Shown piece by piece: positions 1 to 8,325 of a DNA stretch of 64,000 nt. The notes beneath the pieces were generated by a model that searched no databases, had not been told where the DNA came from, and saw only the letters and a list, made by a program, of their open reading frames with translations. Numbering within the stretch: the stretch's first letter is position 1; each line of letters starts with the position of its first letter. This stretch comes from Gnetum montanum (Eukaryota; Streptophyta; Gnetopsida; Gnetales; Gnetaceae), in assembly GCA_015680685.1 (NCBI GenBank), contig MNCI01004792.1:677633-741632 (forward strand), written 5' to 3'. The translations under genes were made by a program, and so were the position numbers.

Positions 1-583
1 ATTTTCTTCCCCTTATTATCCATAGGCGAACAGGTAAGCGAAGGCTACAAATAAGTCCATCATCAACTTGCTAAAGTGGATGCTTAAGAACAGCAAGAGG
101 TAGTGGCAGAAGAAAATACTCTACGTCCTCTGGGCCTACCGAACGACTTGCAAAATCACAACGAGTAAGATCGCTTACAGTCTCATTTACAGATCTGAAT
201 CTATGTTGCCTCTTGAGTTGTAGGTACCCTCACTTTAGATGATCTTGTCCGACGTTGTGAGTGACGCCCAGAACAACGAATCATGAACTATCAACCTCAA
301 CTTAGTGGAGGCAGAACACATGTAGACGTTGAGATGAATCAAGCACTATCAGAACAAAAAATAGCAGAAGCACTGTGCAGACCTGCATCAATGGCCAGTG
401 TAGAAGGAAGACCTCATCCTCAAGGACATCCGTGAGCACGTAAGTAAGTTCTCAGCCAACTGGGAAGGTCCTTATGTAGTCACTAAAGCCTTTGGGAACG
501 GAGCCTTCAAATTGGCAGACATGGACAACAACAAGTTTGCCAACCTGGTGAACCACATGTACCTCAAGCCGTACTCTGTCTGA
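1..583 (+). pseudogene. Element D: integrase C-terminal fragment (Tat-type Ty3/gypsy)
   Basis: The + strand reads as the end of a retroviral-type integrase, out of frame in places and broken by stops. Recognisable pieces are NKSIINLLKWML, ILYVLWAYRT, EHVSKFSANWEGPYVV and FKLADMD, ending NHMYLKPYSV and a TGA at 581-583. Elements A, B and C carry the same C-terminus, so this is the same family in the opposite orientation. Stops fall where CAG, CAA or TGG would be expected, for example in PYYPQANGQ, which fits C-to-T/G-to-A decay. The N-terminus and the rest of the element lie left of the window. Not functional. Confidence 0.85.
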
Positions 584-597
584 GGTGCAATGACAAC

Positions 598-880
598 ACA
601 CACTATCCGCTACGATGATAAACTGGCAGTCGTACAAGGTAGCATCCGCAATGATGATAAACTAGCAGCAACAAACAGCGTCTGCCATGACGTTAAACTG
701 GCGACGACCGTCTGCCACGATGTAAACTTGGCACTGTTAGTCCACTATGACTATAAAATGGCATTGCACATCTGCTACGATGTAAAAATGGCATGTATAG
801 TCTACTGTGACCTTAAACTAGCATAGCAGTCCGCTAGGACCTTAAACCAACACACAGTCTACCAAGACCTTAAACTAGGT
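598..880 (+). repeat. Element D: degenerate mini-hairpin tandem array after integrase
   Basis: About nine imperfect units of roughly 30 bp follow the integrase stop. The core reads (GTC)CGCTATGACGTTAAACTGGCA-like; later units read GGACCTTAAACTAGC. Each unit pairs a GAC/GGACC with a GTC/GGTC a few bases away. The matching array lies in the same place in A, B and C. The open frame through it is a by-product of the repeat. Confidence 0.8.
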
Positions 881-1109
881 TCGTGTCGCACCCTCAGCAT
901 GCACCACCATTAGATACACATCGAACGAAGAGGTTTGATACCGATGCATCGGTGGAATGTCACGTCTCCAGGATGTAGTTCTCGATGCAAGGAGAATATG
1001 GTCTGGGGCATACGCACCACCACCTTCGGTGTCATGTTGACCCTTGGAAGACGTCGTATGATGTCATACAGGCCCTTCAAACTTACCATCGCCATGGCCC
1101 ACCTTCCTT

Positions 1110-1493
1110 ATGATAGTTCCTGGGCTCATTCATACTTCTAGGGTGCTGACAGTATTGTGGCCTAGCCACAATAATGTTGCTCTTCAGTTCCCCGCCAAGG
1201 TCTCTACTCGCACAATGTTCAACTATGTGGTAGCTGATCTCATAGCTGAACTGAGCATGCATTCCTTTGGCGAGGATTCCAGTGCATCTGTGCCCTCAGT
1301 GCCTTGGGGACCAGCTCCCCCCATGACCGGTGCTGCTAGGACCGGTGCTGGCCTCCCTGCTTTGGGCATCTCACACCAGCAATGGTGCCCAAGAGTAACA
1401 ACAATACCAGCAGCCCACAAGATATCATCTCTGGACATGCATCCTGCTATAGCAGCAAAGGCTACAGCGTCACGAAGCAAGTGCCTCGACTAA
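1110..1493 (+). CDS. Element D: small ORF between repeat array and PPT, unknown
   Basis: A 127-codon open frame starting MIVPGL. It shares a peptide pattern with A (7321-7608, - strand) and C (about 33258-33538, - strand): VLWPSHN, a FxYVxADxIA block, then MHxFxxDSxAS. B keeps only traces such as LLWPSHK. I recognise no domain. It is sense to the element and sits where some plant retroelements carry an extra ORF. Conservation in three copies could mean coding or only shared ancestry. The C-terminal half is less conserved. Confidence 0.4.
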   Translation: MIVPGLIHTSRVLTVLWPSHNNVALQFPAKVSTRTMFNYVVADLIAELSMHSFGEDSSASVPSVPWGPAPPMTGAARTGAGLPALGISHQQWCPRVTTIPAAHKISSLDMHPAIAAKATASRSKCLD

Positions 1494-1817
1494 CATGGTT
1501 GTTTGAGAGTGCAAATTTTAGCACATGCGTAACACAGCTCACCGTGCAGAAGGCTTTAGTAGGCAAGTTAGAAACCTCCATGGATGTAACTCAACTCATC
1601 CTGCAGAGGGGACACCTACCTACAGGAGGATGAAGAATAGTGCCAGCCAAAGATGAAAATGCAAACAAGCCCCTTAGAGCATTCCAATGAGGGACTCAGC
1701 TAAACATCATCTCTACTCTCTGCCTTAACCTCCGTAAAACCAATGCAACACTCTCAAGCATGGCCAAGTGACGTCACAACACTCACCAAGCGACAACCTT
1801 AGCATTTCACCTGTTGT

Positions 1818-1893
1818 AGTGTTTCATATTCTTTGCTAAATTCCATCGAGCGTGTTCTCTAGATGTCGATAAAGAGGGACCAATGAAACATCT
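1818..1893 (+). promoter_or_regulatory. Element D: polypurine tract and PPT-LTR hairpin
   Basis: The polypurine tract AAAGAGGGACCAA (1871-1883) precedes TGAAAC, the 3' LTR start. An upstream arm, AGTGTTTCATATTCTTTG (1818-1835), is complementary to the tract plus LTR start, so the PPT lies inside a predicted stem. The same layout is seen in A, B and C. Confidence 0.65.
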
Positions 1894-2159
1894 TTAAAAA
1901 TGTGAGGTCATCTTGGCCTCATCATGCTCTTACAGTCTACACAGCACTATGGTAGTTCATCAAGAGAAGAACATTCTGAGTCCAGGTCGGCCAGTTCAAC
2001 AAATTTTCTACTTAGAGCATGGACAGGTCCTGTACCATCCTACCCACCCACCAAAGTAGCCTAAATAGCTGGCAGCCTGCTCAGAAAAAGTGTGCAGAAT
2101 CGACGACAACATCCTAGATGCGCAAGAAACAGTTCGACAAGTTTTCTAAGTCACGGAGC

Positions 2160-2320
2160 TCGCTACGCTATGCTATGCTATGTTGCATAGCGTAGCATGG
2201 TGTAAGCTTTTTCTTCAAACTGATGGCTACGCTATGCTATGCTGCATAGCGTAGCATGGTGTAACAAGTTTCCATGCTACACCTGCATGCTATGCTACAA
2301 AGCATGGCATGGCATAGCAG
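2160..2320. repeat. GCTACGCTATGC palindrome cluster in D LTR
   Basis: Two tandem copies of a palindromic block: GCTACGCTATGC followed by GCATAGCGTAGCATGGTGTA. The arms are reverse complements, giving strong short hairpins in U3 upstream of the TATA box. Related blocks lie in the B and C LTRs and in the antisense-gene introns. Confidence 0.75.
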
Positions 2321-2544
2321 ACAGTTACGCCACAACAATGCACTTCACCGAATTGCACTATTGGCACACATCTCCAAACTCTAACGACGTAATTACAGCA
2401 TGGAAGGTTTGCAATTATAGCATGACAGGCTTTTCTAACGAACATGCATGTCCAATGGTCATGCATGTGCATGCAACATAGACAAGTCAACACAGGCCGA
2501 GGGCATGTGGCATCCAAACTGCATCTTTTGCATGCCCTTGGTCC

Positions 2545-2552
2545 TATAAATA
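2545..2552 (+). promoter_or_regulatory. Element D LTR TATA box
   Basis: TATAAATA in the context GGTCCTATAAATATCCC. C has the same site mutated (on the - strand, about 31826-31840). Position within the LTR fits the U3 promoter. Confidence 0.6.
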
Positions 2553-3244
2553 TCCCAATGAGCAATGCTCAAGAGATACTTTTTTCGATCTTTTAGGTGG
2601 TCCTTCGACAATTTTGACAGTTGACAATTTTGTTGACTGGCAAGCAAGAAAGTTAGCATTGCATTCTTGAGCATTTGTAAACATCTTGTTTGACATTGCA
2701 AATAGTTGGCATTCTCGCTTGGCATTTTTTCCTTCTCTTTCCTGCTATCCTCATAGCATTCTGCATTGTTGATGCCTAAGTTCACGTTCAAGTATATAGC
2801 TATCTTGCTCTAAACATCTTGGTTACCTTTGGGATCTCTGAGCCTCCCAGCGTTGTGCAACCAATTGTATCCACCTTGACAGAGTGAAGTTATAACCTTG
2901 AAGCGGTGCATTTTCCTAACTACATTTTACCTTGTTTTCTTGTTTGTCATNTATTTTCCTAACTACATTTTACCTTGTTTTCTTGTTTGTCATTGCATTT
3001 TTACATGTTTTTGGTCCCTTTTGCATTTAAAGTTATCATTTTATGCTAAAAGTCACTTTTTCAAATTATCCATTTACGAAAGGTTATATTAACACTGACT
3101 AAGTTCCTGTCCGATCGACTAGATCATTTAGGGTGCCCCAATTCTGCTTTATCCAACATGGCCCTCACGCGGATTCGGGGTTAAGACTATCACGACCAAT
3201 GACCTCTCGGTGTTTCCCAGCCCCCAACATTTTCGGTTGCTACA

Positions 3245-3675
3245 GTAGCTACCTCCTTTAGGCAAAGAAAATGGGACCACCCCTCTAAATCTAGCTAATT
3301 GTTTGAGCCACCTCATTAAGGTTACTCATCACTGGCCAATACATAGATGGATCTACCCCCCTCATTCCTATTCGCTACTCTTATTCACTCAAGATTTGTT
3401 ATCAAATTTTTCACAACCATTCCATGGTTGTGTAGGCCTTAGATTTTTTTTCTTGAGTAGGTGGTGGTGATAGCAATTTCTCTAATTAAGTCATTACTGG
3501 TGTCTTCTCTTTCATGATCTTAGATCATGAAGCCAAAGGATTATGCTTGAGTGTGTCATTAGAGTAGTGAACAATGCCTACCCTTTTGTAAAGTATTCTA
3601 ATAAGGAATTGAAAGGGCAAGGTCTTCATTTCACATTTTTTTTCTTTCAAATGCTTCTCAATTTTCAAATATAGC
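3245..3675. other. Unassigned spacer between opposed LTRs of D and B
   Basis: No coding signal. It may be the original target DNA, or an older decayed repeat. Two short perfect hairpins stand out: CACAACCAT-TCC-ATGGTTGTG near 3415-3435 and TTCATGATC-TTA-GATCATGAA near 3511-3531. Confidence 0.5.
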
Positions 3676-5257
3676 TATAGTGACCAAAAATGTCAATGGC
3701 TAGAACACCAAGAGGTTGTCGAGTGAATAGTTTAACCCCATATTCGTGCGAGGGCCATGCTAGGGAAAATGGAAGCATGGTGCCTTGAATGGTCTGGTCG
3801 ATTAGATAGGGACTTAGTCGATGTATCTTAACCTTACCTAAATATTTGTTTTAGAAGCAAGATATGCAAGATGAATCAATGATCAATAAATGCAAGATAG
3901 CGAAAATAGTGCGAAACAACCATTATAATGAGGAAATAGCAAAATGAACTCGGGTGAGAAAATGCACCACCCCAAGGTCATGGATTTGATTCTTTGCCTC
4001 ATTTGAAAGGTGTACAATAGGTTATGCAACACCGGATAGACACTACTTATAAGGAGCGGTATAGTCATATCTCTTCTGCTTGCCGTTAATCTATTTGCTA
4101 GGATGTCAAAATCCTTAACTTACAAAACGATGTTTGGAGCCAACCAGAGAACTCAAAGATAACTATAATGCTCAAGGAAATGCCAACTATGCCTTTTGAA
4201 AACCAACTTGAAAGCCAACTGCAACAAAAGCCAACCAAATTTTCTTGCTAACAACCCAAATTTTTTGCCAACCTGCAATATTTTTCTTTTTCCAACCCCT
4301 CAAGCATTGTTTTCCAGGGTTTTTATAGGGCTAGAAGTAGGAAAGAAATGTGGCCTAGATGCCACGTGTCTTAGACCCCACAAGATGCCATCATGTTTGT
4401 AGCATGTAGGTGGGTGATGCTGGATATGAACTTTGCTACGCTGTGACTATACCACCAAAATTGCATGTGCCGAGATCCACTGTGCTAACAATATGAGCAA
4501 AATGCAGGTTATGCTTTGGCACTATGTCACCCCTGCCTTTATAAGTAGGATCAAGCATAGAAAAAATATTTTGGGAGCTGACTAGGAGGATGTGAAGTGG
4601 AGTGAAATTGCTGATTCTACCAAGGAGATGCTAGGATGAGAAGGATTATTTTCCATGAGTTCTAGAACTGCTTGAAGGTGTCTTGATGCTTCCATGCTAG
4701 TGTTGCATTACTCACGTTGTTAATCACATTGATGTGGCGTAAGTAGCTACTTGCTATGTTGTGCTACACTATGTAGCATGACTAAAATTTGTATTGGAGT
4801 TGAAAAGTATTTATCTAAGGTTTAGTCATGCTAACAATTACAACTTTTGTATTTTATGTGGGAGAGATTTTGAACTTGTGGAACTCATGTCTAAAACACT
4901 TGTTGCTTTTGCATCGTTGCTACGCTGTGCTACGCTATGTAGCGTAGCACAGTGTAACGGCTAGCATATCGTGCATCTTTGTGTGCCAAACTATTTTGCT
5001 CATCCAAAGCACTTTTGGAAACTCCTAGCATAGTTTCTAGTTAGATTGTCAGTCAAGTCAATTGTCCAGTTGGGCAGGCTAGAGAGTCCATTGGGCTTGT
5101 CAGCTCTAGACATAGAAAACTTGCTAGACTGGACAGTCCAACCTTATTACCTACATTTCCCTACTGAACTATCATGACGCTACACTTGTGGAAGTCCTTT
5201 GCCTAAATTCCAAGACCTTGCTGGAGCATGAGGATCCTAAAATTTTATGGTGTTTCA
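3676..5257 (-). repeat. Element B: 3' LTR (1582 bp)
   Basis: On the + strand it begins TATAGTGACC (ancestral TGTAGCGACC) and ends GGTGTTTCA, so on the - strand it is the TGAAACACC...GGTCGCTATA LTR of this family. A TATAAAAA box lies on the - strand near 4319-4327. GCTACGCTGTGC/GTAGCGTAGCAC palindromes lie at 4740-4960. Similar in size to the C LTR and about twice the A LTR. Confidence 0.8.
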
Positions 5258-5326
5258 CTCGTCCCTCTTTGTCGACATCTGGAGGATCCATCCAATAGAT
5301 GTCAACAAAGAATACAAAACACCATG
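5250..5326 (-). promoter_or_regulatory. Element B: PPT and PPT-LTR hairpin
   Basis: Reading the - strand, CAAAGAGGGACGAG precedes the LTR start TGAAACACC. The upstream arm (+ strand 5302-5326, ending AACACC) is complementary, with the strongest pairing in CTTTGTCGACATCT against AGATGTCAACAAAG. Confidence 0.65.
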
Positions 5327-6077
5327 AAGGAAAATTCACCAACATCATTCTCCGGTGGGTGCTCAGATGTCTCTTTGCAGTTCTTGGGAGTAATAGGATA
5401 GTTATGCAGAGGAAAGGAGAGAAGGGTGGACTTGAGGGGATAGGTTCAGGAAAAGGAAAGATGAAATGTAGTGTGGTCCCACATCGGAGTGTTTGTGAGG
5501 GAATTAGCATGTGTAAACACATTTCTTTTGCTAGCTTTTGACCTCTCATCAAAATGCTTGAAGAGGGTCATTGTAAAATAGCTAGTGTGCCATTTGCTTT
5601 AGGCACACACTCTTTTTAATTTATTTTTTATTTTTTTGTTTTTTGTTTTGTCATGCTTTTGCGCTTTTCTTTATGTTGTTTATCCATGTTCATTTTCAAA
5701 CAAGCTTGTTGTTGTAGGACAGGTTTTTTCTCCCGGAGATGAGTTGTGTTACATCCATATGGGGTTTTGACCTACTTACAAATGCTTCCCATGCGGCAAG
5801 TTGTGTTACGCATGTCATGGACTTTGCGATTGAGCATATGGGAGGGCTTTACATGCTTCAAGAAAGCTTGTGAAAGGGATGTGAAAAGGGAAACTGCGGG
5901 TGTAAGAAATAAGATGATGAAGGCTTAAAAGGATGGGCAGGATGTGCACTCCAAGAAGCCAAGCTAGTTAGAGAAGTCACCTCCGAATGATGTGGTTTCA
6001 TATCCCCCTAGCAAAATGCATCTTTGACCGATGTCATCTCGGCCCATATCCTGCAAGTGCAATAGAAAGTAGATCAG
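5258..6077 (-). other. Element B: 3' untranslated internal region, left part
   Basis: Sequence between the B PPT and the point where A inserted. It is homologous to 6829-7250 (A) and 32736-33100 (C). A GTCCCACATCGG-like motif occurs near 5478. No convincing reading frame. Confidence 0.6.
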
Positions 6078-6082
6078 AGATG
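6078..6082. repeat. Target-site duplication of element A (left copy)
   Basis: AGATG next to the LTR end. An identical AGATG lies at 22319-22323 next to the other LTR. Removing A joins two halves of B cleanly. Confidence 0.85.
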
Positions 6083-6828
6083 TGTAGCAACCAAAAATTT
6101 CGATGGCTGGAAAACACTGAGGGGTTGTTGGGTGTGATAGTTTTGATCTCGTACCCACGGGAGGGCCATGCTAGGAGTGTGTGCGGATACAGGGTGCCCT
6201 GAATAGTCTGGTCGATTAGATAGGAACTTACGTTGGTGTCAATATAGCCTTTTGTGACATATAACTTTGAAACAAAATGGAAATGCGAAATAATGCTTGA
6301 AAGTAAATAAAGCAAGAAATGCGACAACAATACGAAGTAATGCTTGAAAGTGAATAAAATAGAAAACAAATAATGCAATCGGGATAGCAGGAAAGAAATA
6401 AAGTAAAGTGTAGTTAGAAATATTCACCACTCCAAAGCTACAGATTTGCTCTGTCAGGGTGGATACAATCGGTTGCACAACGTGATGGAGTGCAGAGATC
6501 CTAAGAGTGACTAGGAAGTGTCAAGAAAAGCAAGTGGTGCGCTTTAGGGCAGACTTAGGTGTTGATAATGTATGGCTTCTACCAAGGTGGTAGAAAGGAA
6601 AAATAGAATGGAATGTCAGCCAGGGATGCTCACTATTCAGAATGTCGAATAGAGAGCTTACAATGCTCCATTTTGTGATGTGTGCAAAAGGGAGGTTGAA
6701 TCCTAGAGAGAATTCCAAGGAAATGCCAAGTCAAGGAGTCGGGGAGAATTCCTTTACTCTTTTTTTAAATATTATTTTTATTCAAAGTTTTGAACTCAGA
6801 GATTGTCCCTTTTTTTTGGGGTGTTTCA
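6083..6828 (-). repeat. Element A: 3' LTR (746 bp)
   Basis: Aligns end to end with 21574-22318. + strand ends are TGTAGCAACC and GGTGTTTCA. It lacks about 850 bp present in the B and C LTRs, including the TATA region and the palindrome cluster. I found no obvious TATA box. Confidence 0.9.
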
Positions 6829-6896
6829 TTGGCCCCTCTTTGTTGACGTCTGTAGAACAAGCTTGATAGATGTCGGCAAAGAATATGAAACACCAC
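6821..6896 (-). promoter_or_regulatory. Element A: PPT and PPT-LTR hairpin
   Basis: The - strand reads AAAGAGGGGCCAA (6841-6829) then TGAAACACC. The opposite arm, + strand 6872-6896 ending ATGAAACACC, pairs with GGTGTTTCAT at 6820-6829 and with CTTTGTTGACGTCT. The priming site for plus-strand synthesis is therefore within a predicted stem. Confidence 0.7.
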
Positions 6897-7320
6897 AACA
6901 AGTGAAATGCTAAGGTTGTCACATGGTGAGTGCTGAGACGTTGCTTGGCCGCACTTCAGAGTGTTTCATTGGTTTTGCAGAGGTTAAGGCAGAGAGAAAA
7001 GATGATGTTTAGTAGAGTCCCTCATCAGAGTGCTCTAAGGATCTTGTTTGCGTTTTCATCTTTGGCTAGTGCTATTCTTCAACCTCTTGTAGGTAGGTAC
7101 CTCCTTCATAGGATGAGTTGCGTTACATCCATGAAGGGTTTTGACTTGCTTACAGATACCTTCCATACGAAGATTTTTGTTACATATGTTCTTGAGTTTG
7201 CATTCTCAAATAGCCATGTTAGTTGAGGCACTCACTTCATGGTGTTGTTAGCATTTTTTGCTATAGTGAGATGCATCTGTGGGGACAAGGTCTTGCTAGC
7301 TGCTGGCATTGTTGTTACTC
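6897..7320 (-). other. Element A: 3' untranslated internal region
   Basis: Non-coding by inspection, homologous to 5327-6077 (B) and 32804-33110 (C). No motif beyond the shared CTCATCAGAGTG-type block. Confidence 0.55.
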
Positions 7321-7608
7321 TTAGGCAGCATCGCTAGTGTGAGATGCCCAAAGTAGGAAGGACAACAGCAGTGTTGGCAGCATGGAGGAGCCGACCTTGA
7401 AGGTGCCAGGAGCTATTGTGGGTGCAGATGCTCTGGAATCCTTACTAGGGGCTTGCATTCCAGGTTTAGCTATGGGAGCAATTGCCACATAGCTAACGTT
7501 GTGAAAGTCTAGGCATTGGTAGGGAGCTAGAGTAACTATATTGTGGCTGGGCCACAATGCTATTGGCATTCCAGATGTGGGAGCTAGCCCAAGAACCACC
7601 ATCAGCAC
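7321..7608 (-). CDS. Element A: small ORF before PPT, unknown
   Basis: A 95-codon open frame on the element's sense strand, starting MLMVVLGLAPTSGMP. It shares LWPSHN, a YVAIAPIAK block and KDSRASAPT with the frames in D and C. The start context MVVLGL matches MIVPGL in D. No known domain or signal is evident. It lies between the hairpin array and the PPT. Confidence 0.4.
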   Translation of the reverse strand: MLMVVLGLAPTSGMPIALWPSHNIVTLAPYQCLDFHNVSYVAIAPIAKPGMQAPSKDSRASAPTIAPGTFKVGSSMLPTLLLSFLLWASHTSDAA

Positions 7609-7806
7609 AATGGGCCATGGTGACGGTAGGTTTGAAGGGCATCTTCAAAGGGTCAACCTGATGCTAAGGGTGGCAACATTGCGTGTGTCCTAGACTACGT
7701 TCTTAGTGTGTCGTGAACAGCATTCTAGGGCTACAGTGTCCCACCCACATGTTAGTATTGCGCCCACTCATTTGATGTGTATCTAGTGTTGGTGTATGCT
7801 GGGGAT

Positions 7807-8320
7807 GCGACACGAACCCAATTTAAGGTCTTGGTAGATTATGTGCTGGTTTAAGGTCCCAATGGACCGCTGTGCTAGTTTAAGGTCCCAGTAGACCATA
7901 CATGCCAGTTTACCGTCGTAGCAAACGTGTTATGCTAGTTTATAGTCATAGTGGACTAACAGTGGCAATTTCACGTCATAGCATATAGTTGCCACCAGTT
8001 TTATGCCGTAGCGGTCATTGCTCGATGCTGCTAGTTTATCGTCATTGCGGACGCTGCTCGATGGTATTGCTAGTTTATTGTCATAGTGGACAGTTACCAC
8101 TAGTTTTACGCCATAGTGGGTGTTGCTCAATGCCGCTAGTTTATTGTCATTGCAGACGCTACTCGATGCTATTTCCAGTTTATCATCATAGCGGACGATT
8201 GCTGCAAATTTTACGTTGTAGTGGGCGCTGCTCAATGCTGCTAGTTTATTGTCATTGTAGATACTTCTTGATGTTGTTTCCAATTTATCATCATAGCGAA
8301 TGGTGCTTGTTAGTGCCGTC
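7807..8320 (-). repeat. Element A: mini-hairpin tandem array after integrase
   Basis: About 15 degenerate units of 25-40 bp with the core (+ strand) GCTAGTTTAATGTCATAGCGGAC or GTTTAAGGTCCCAGTAGACC. Each has a GTC/GGTC and a GAC/GGACC 5-7 bases apart, giving a 3-4 bp stem. Translated on the - strand it gives a repetitive RYDDKLA-type peptide, which I treat as a by-product. Confidence 0.8.
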
Positions 8321-8325
8321 ATGCT

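Larger units (their letters stand above)
1884..3244 (+). repeat. Element D: 3' LTR (1361 bp)
   Basis: Starts TGAAACATC after the PPT and ends TTCGGTTGCTACA, matching the ends of the A, B and C LTRs (TGAAACACC...GGTCGCTACA) in the opposite orientation. It contains a TATA box at 2545-2552, GCTACGCTATGC palindromes at 2160-2320, and one n at 2951 between two near-identical 42-bp copies. The 5' LTR is outside the window, so the target duplication cannot be tested. Confidence 0.85.

Noticed and set aside
590-826. Open frame giving a repetitive YDDKLA-type protein (also 7930-8322, - strand)
   Set aside because: It follows exactly the hairpin tandem array; unit length variation breaks it in other copies.
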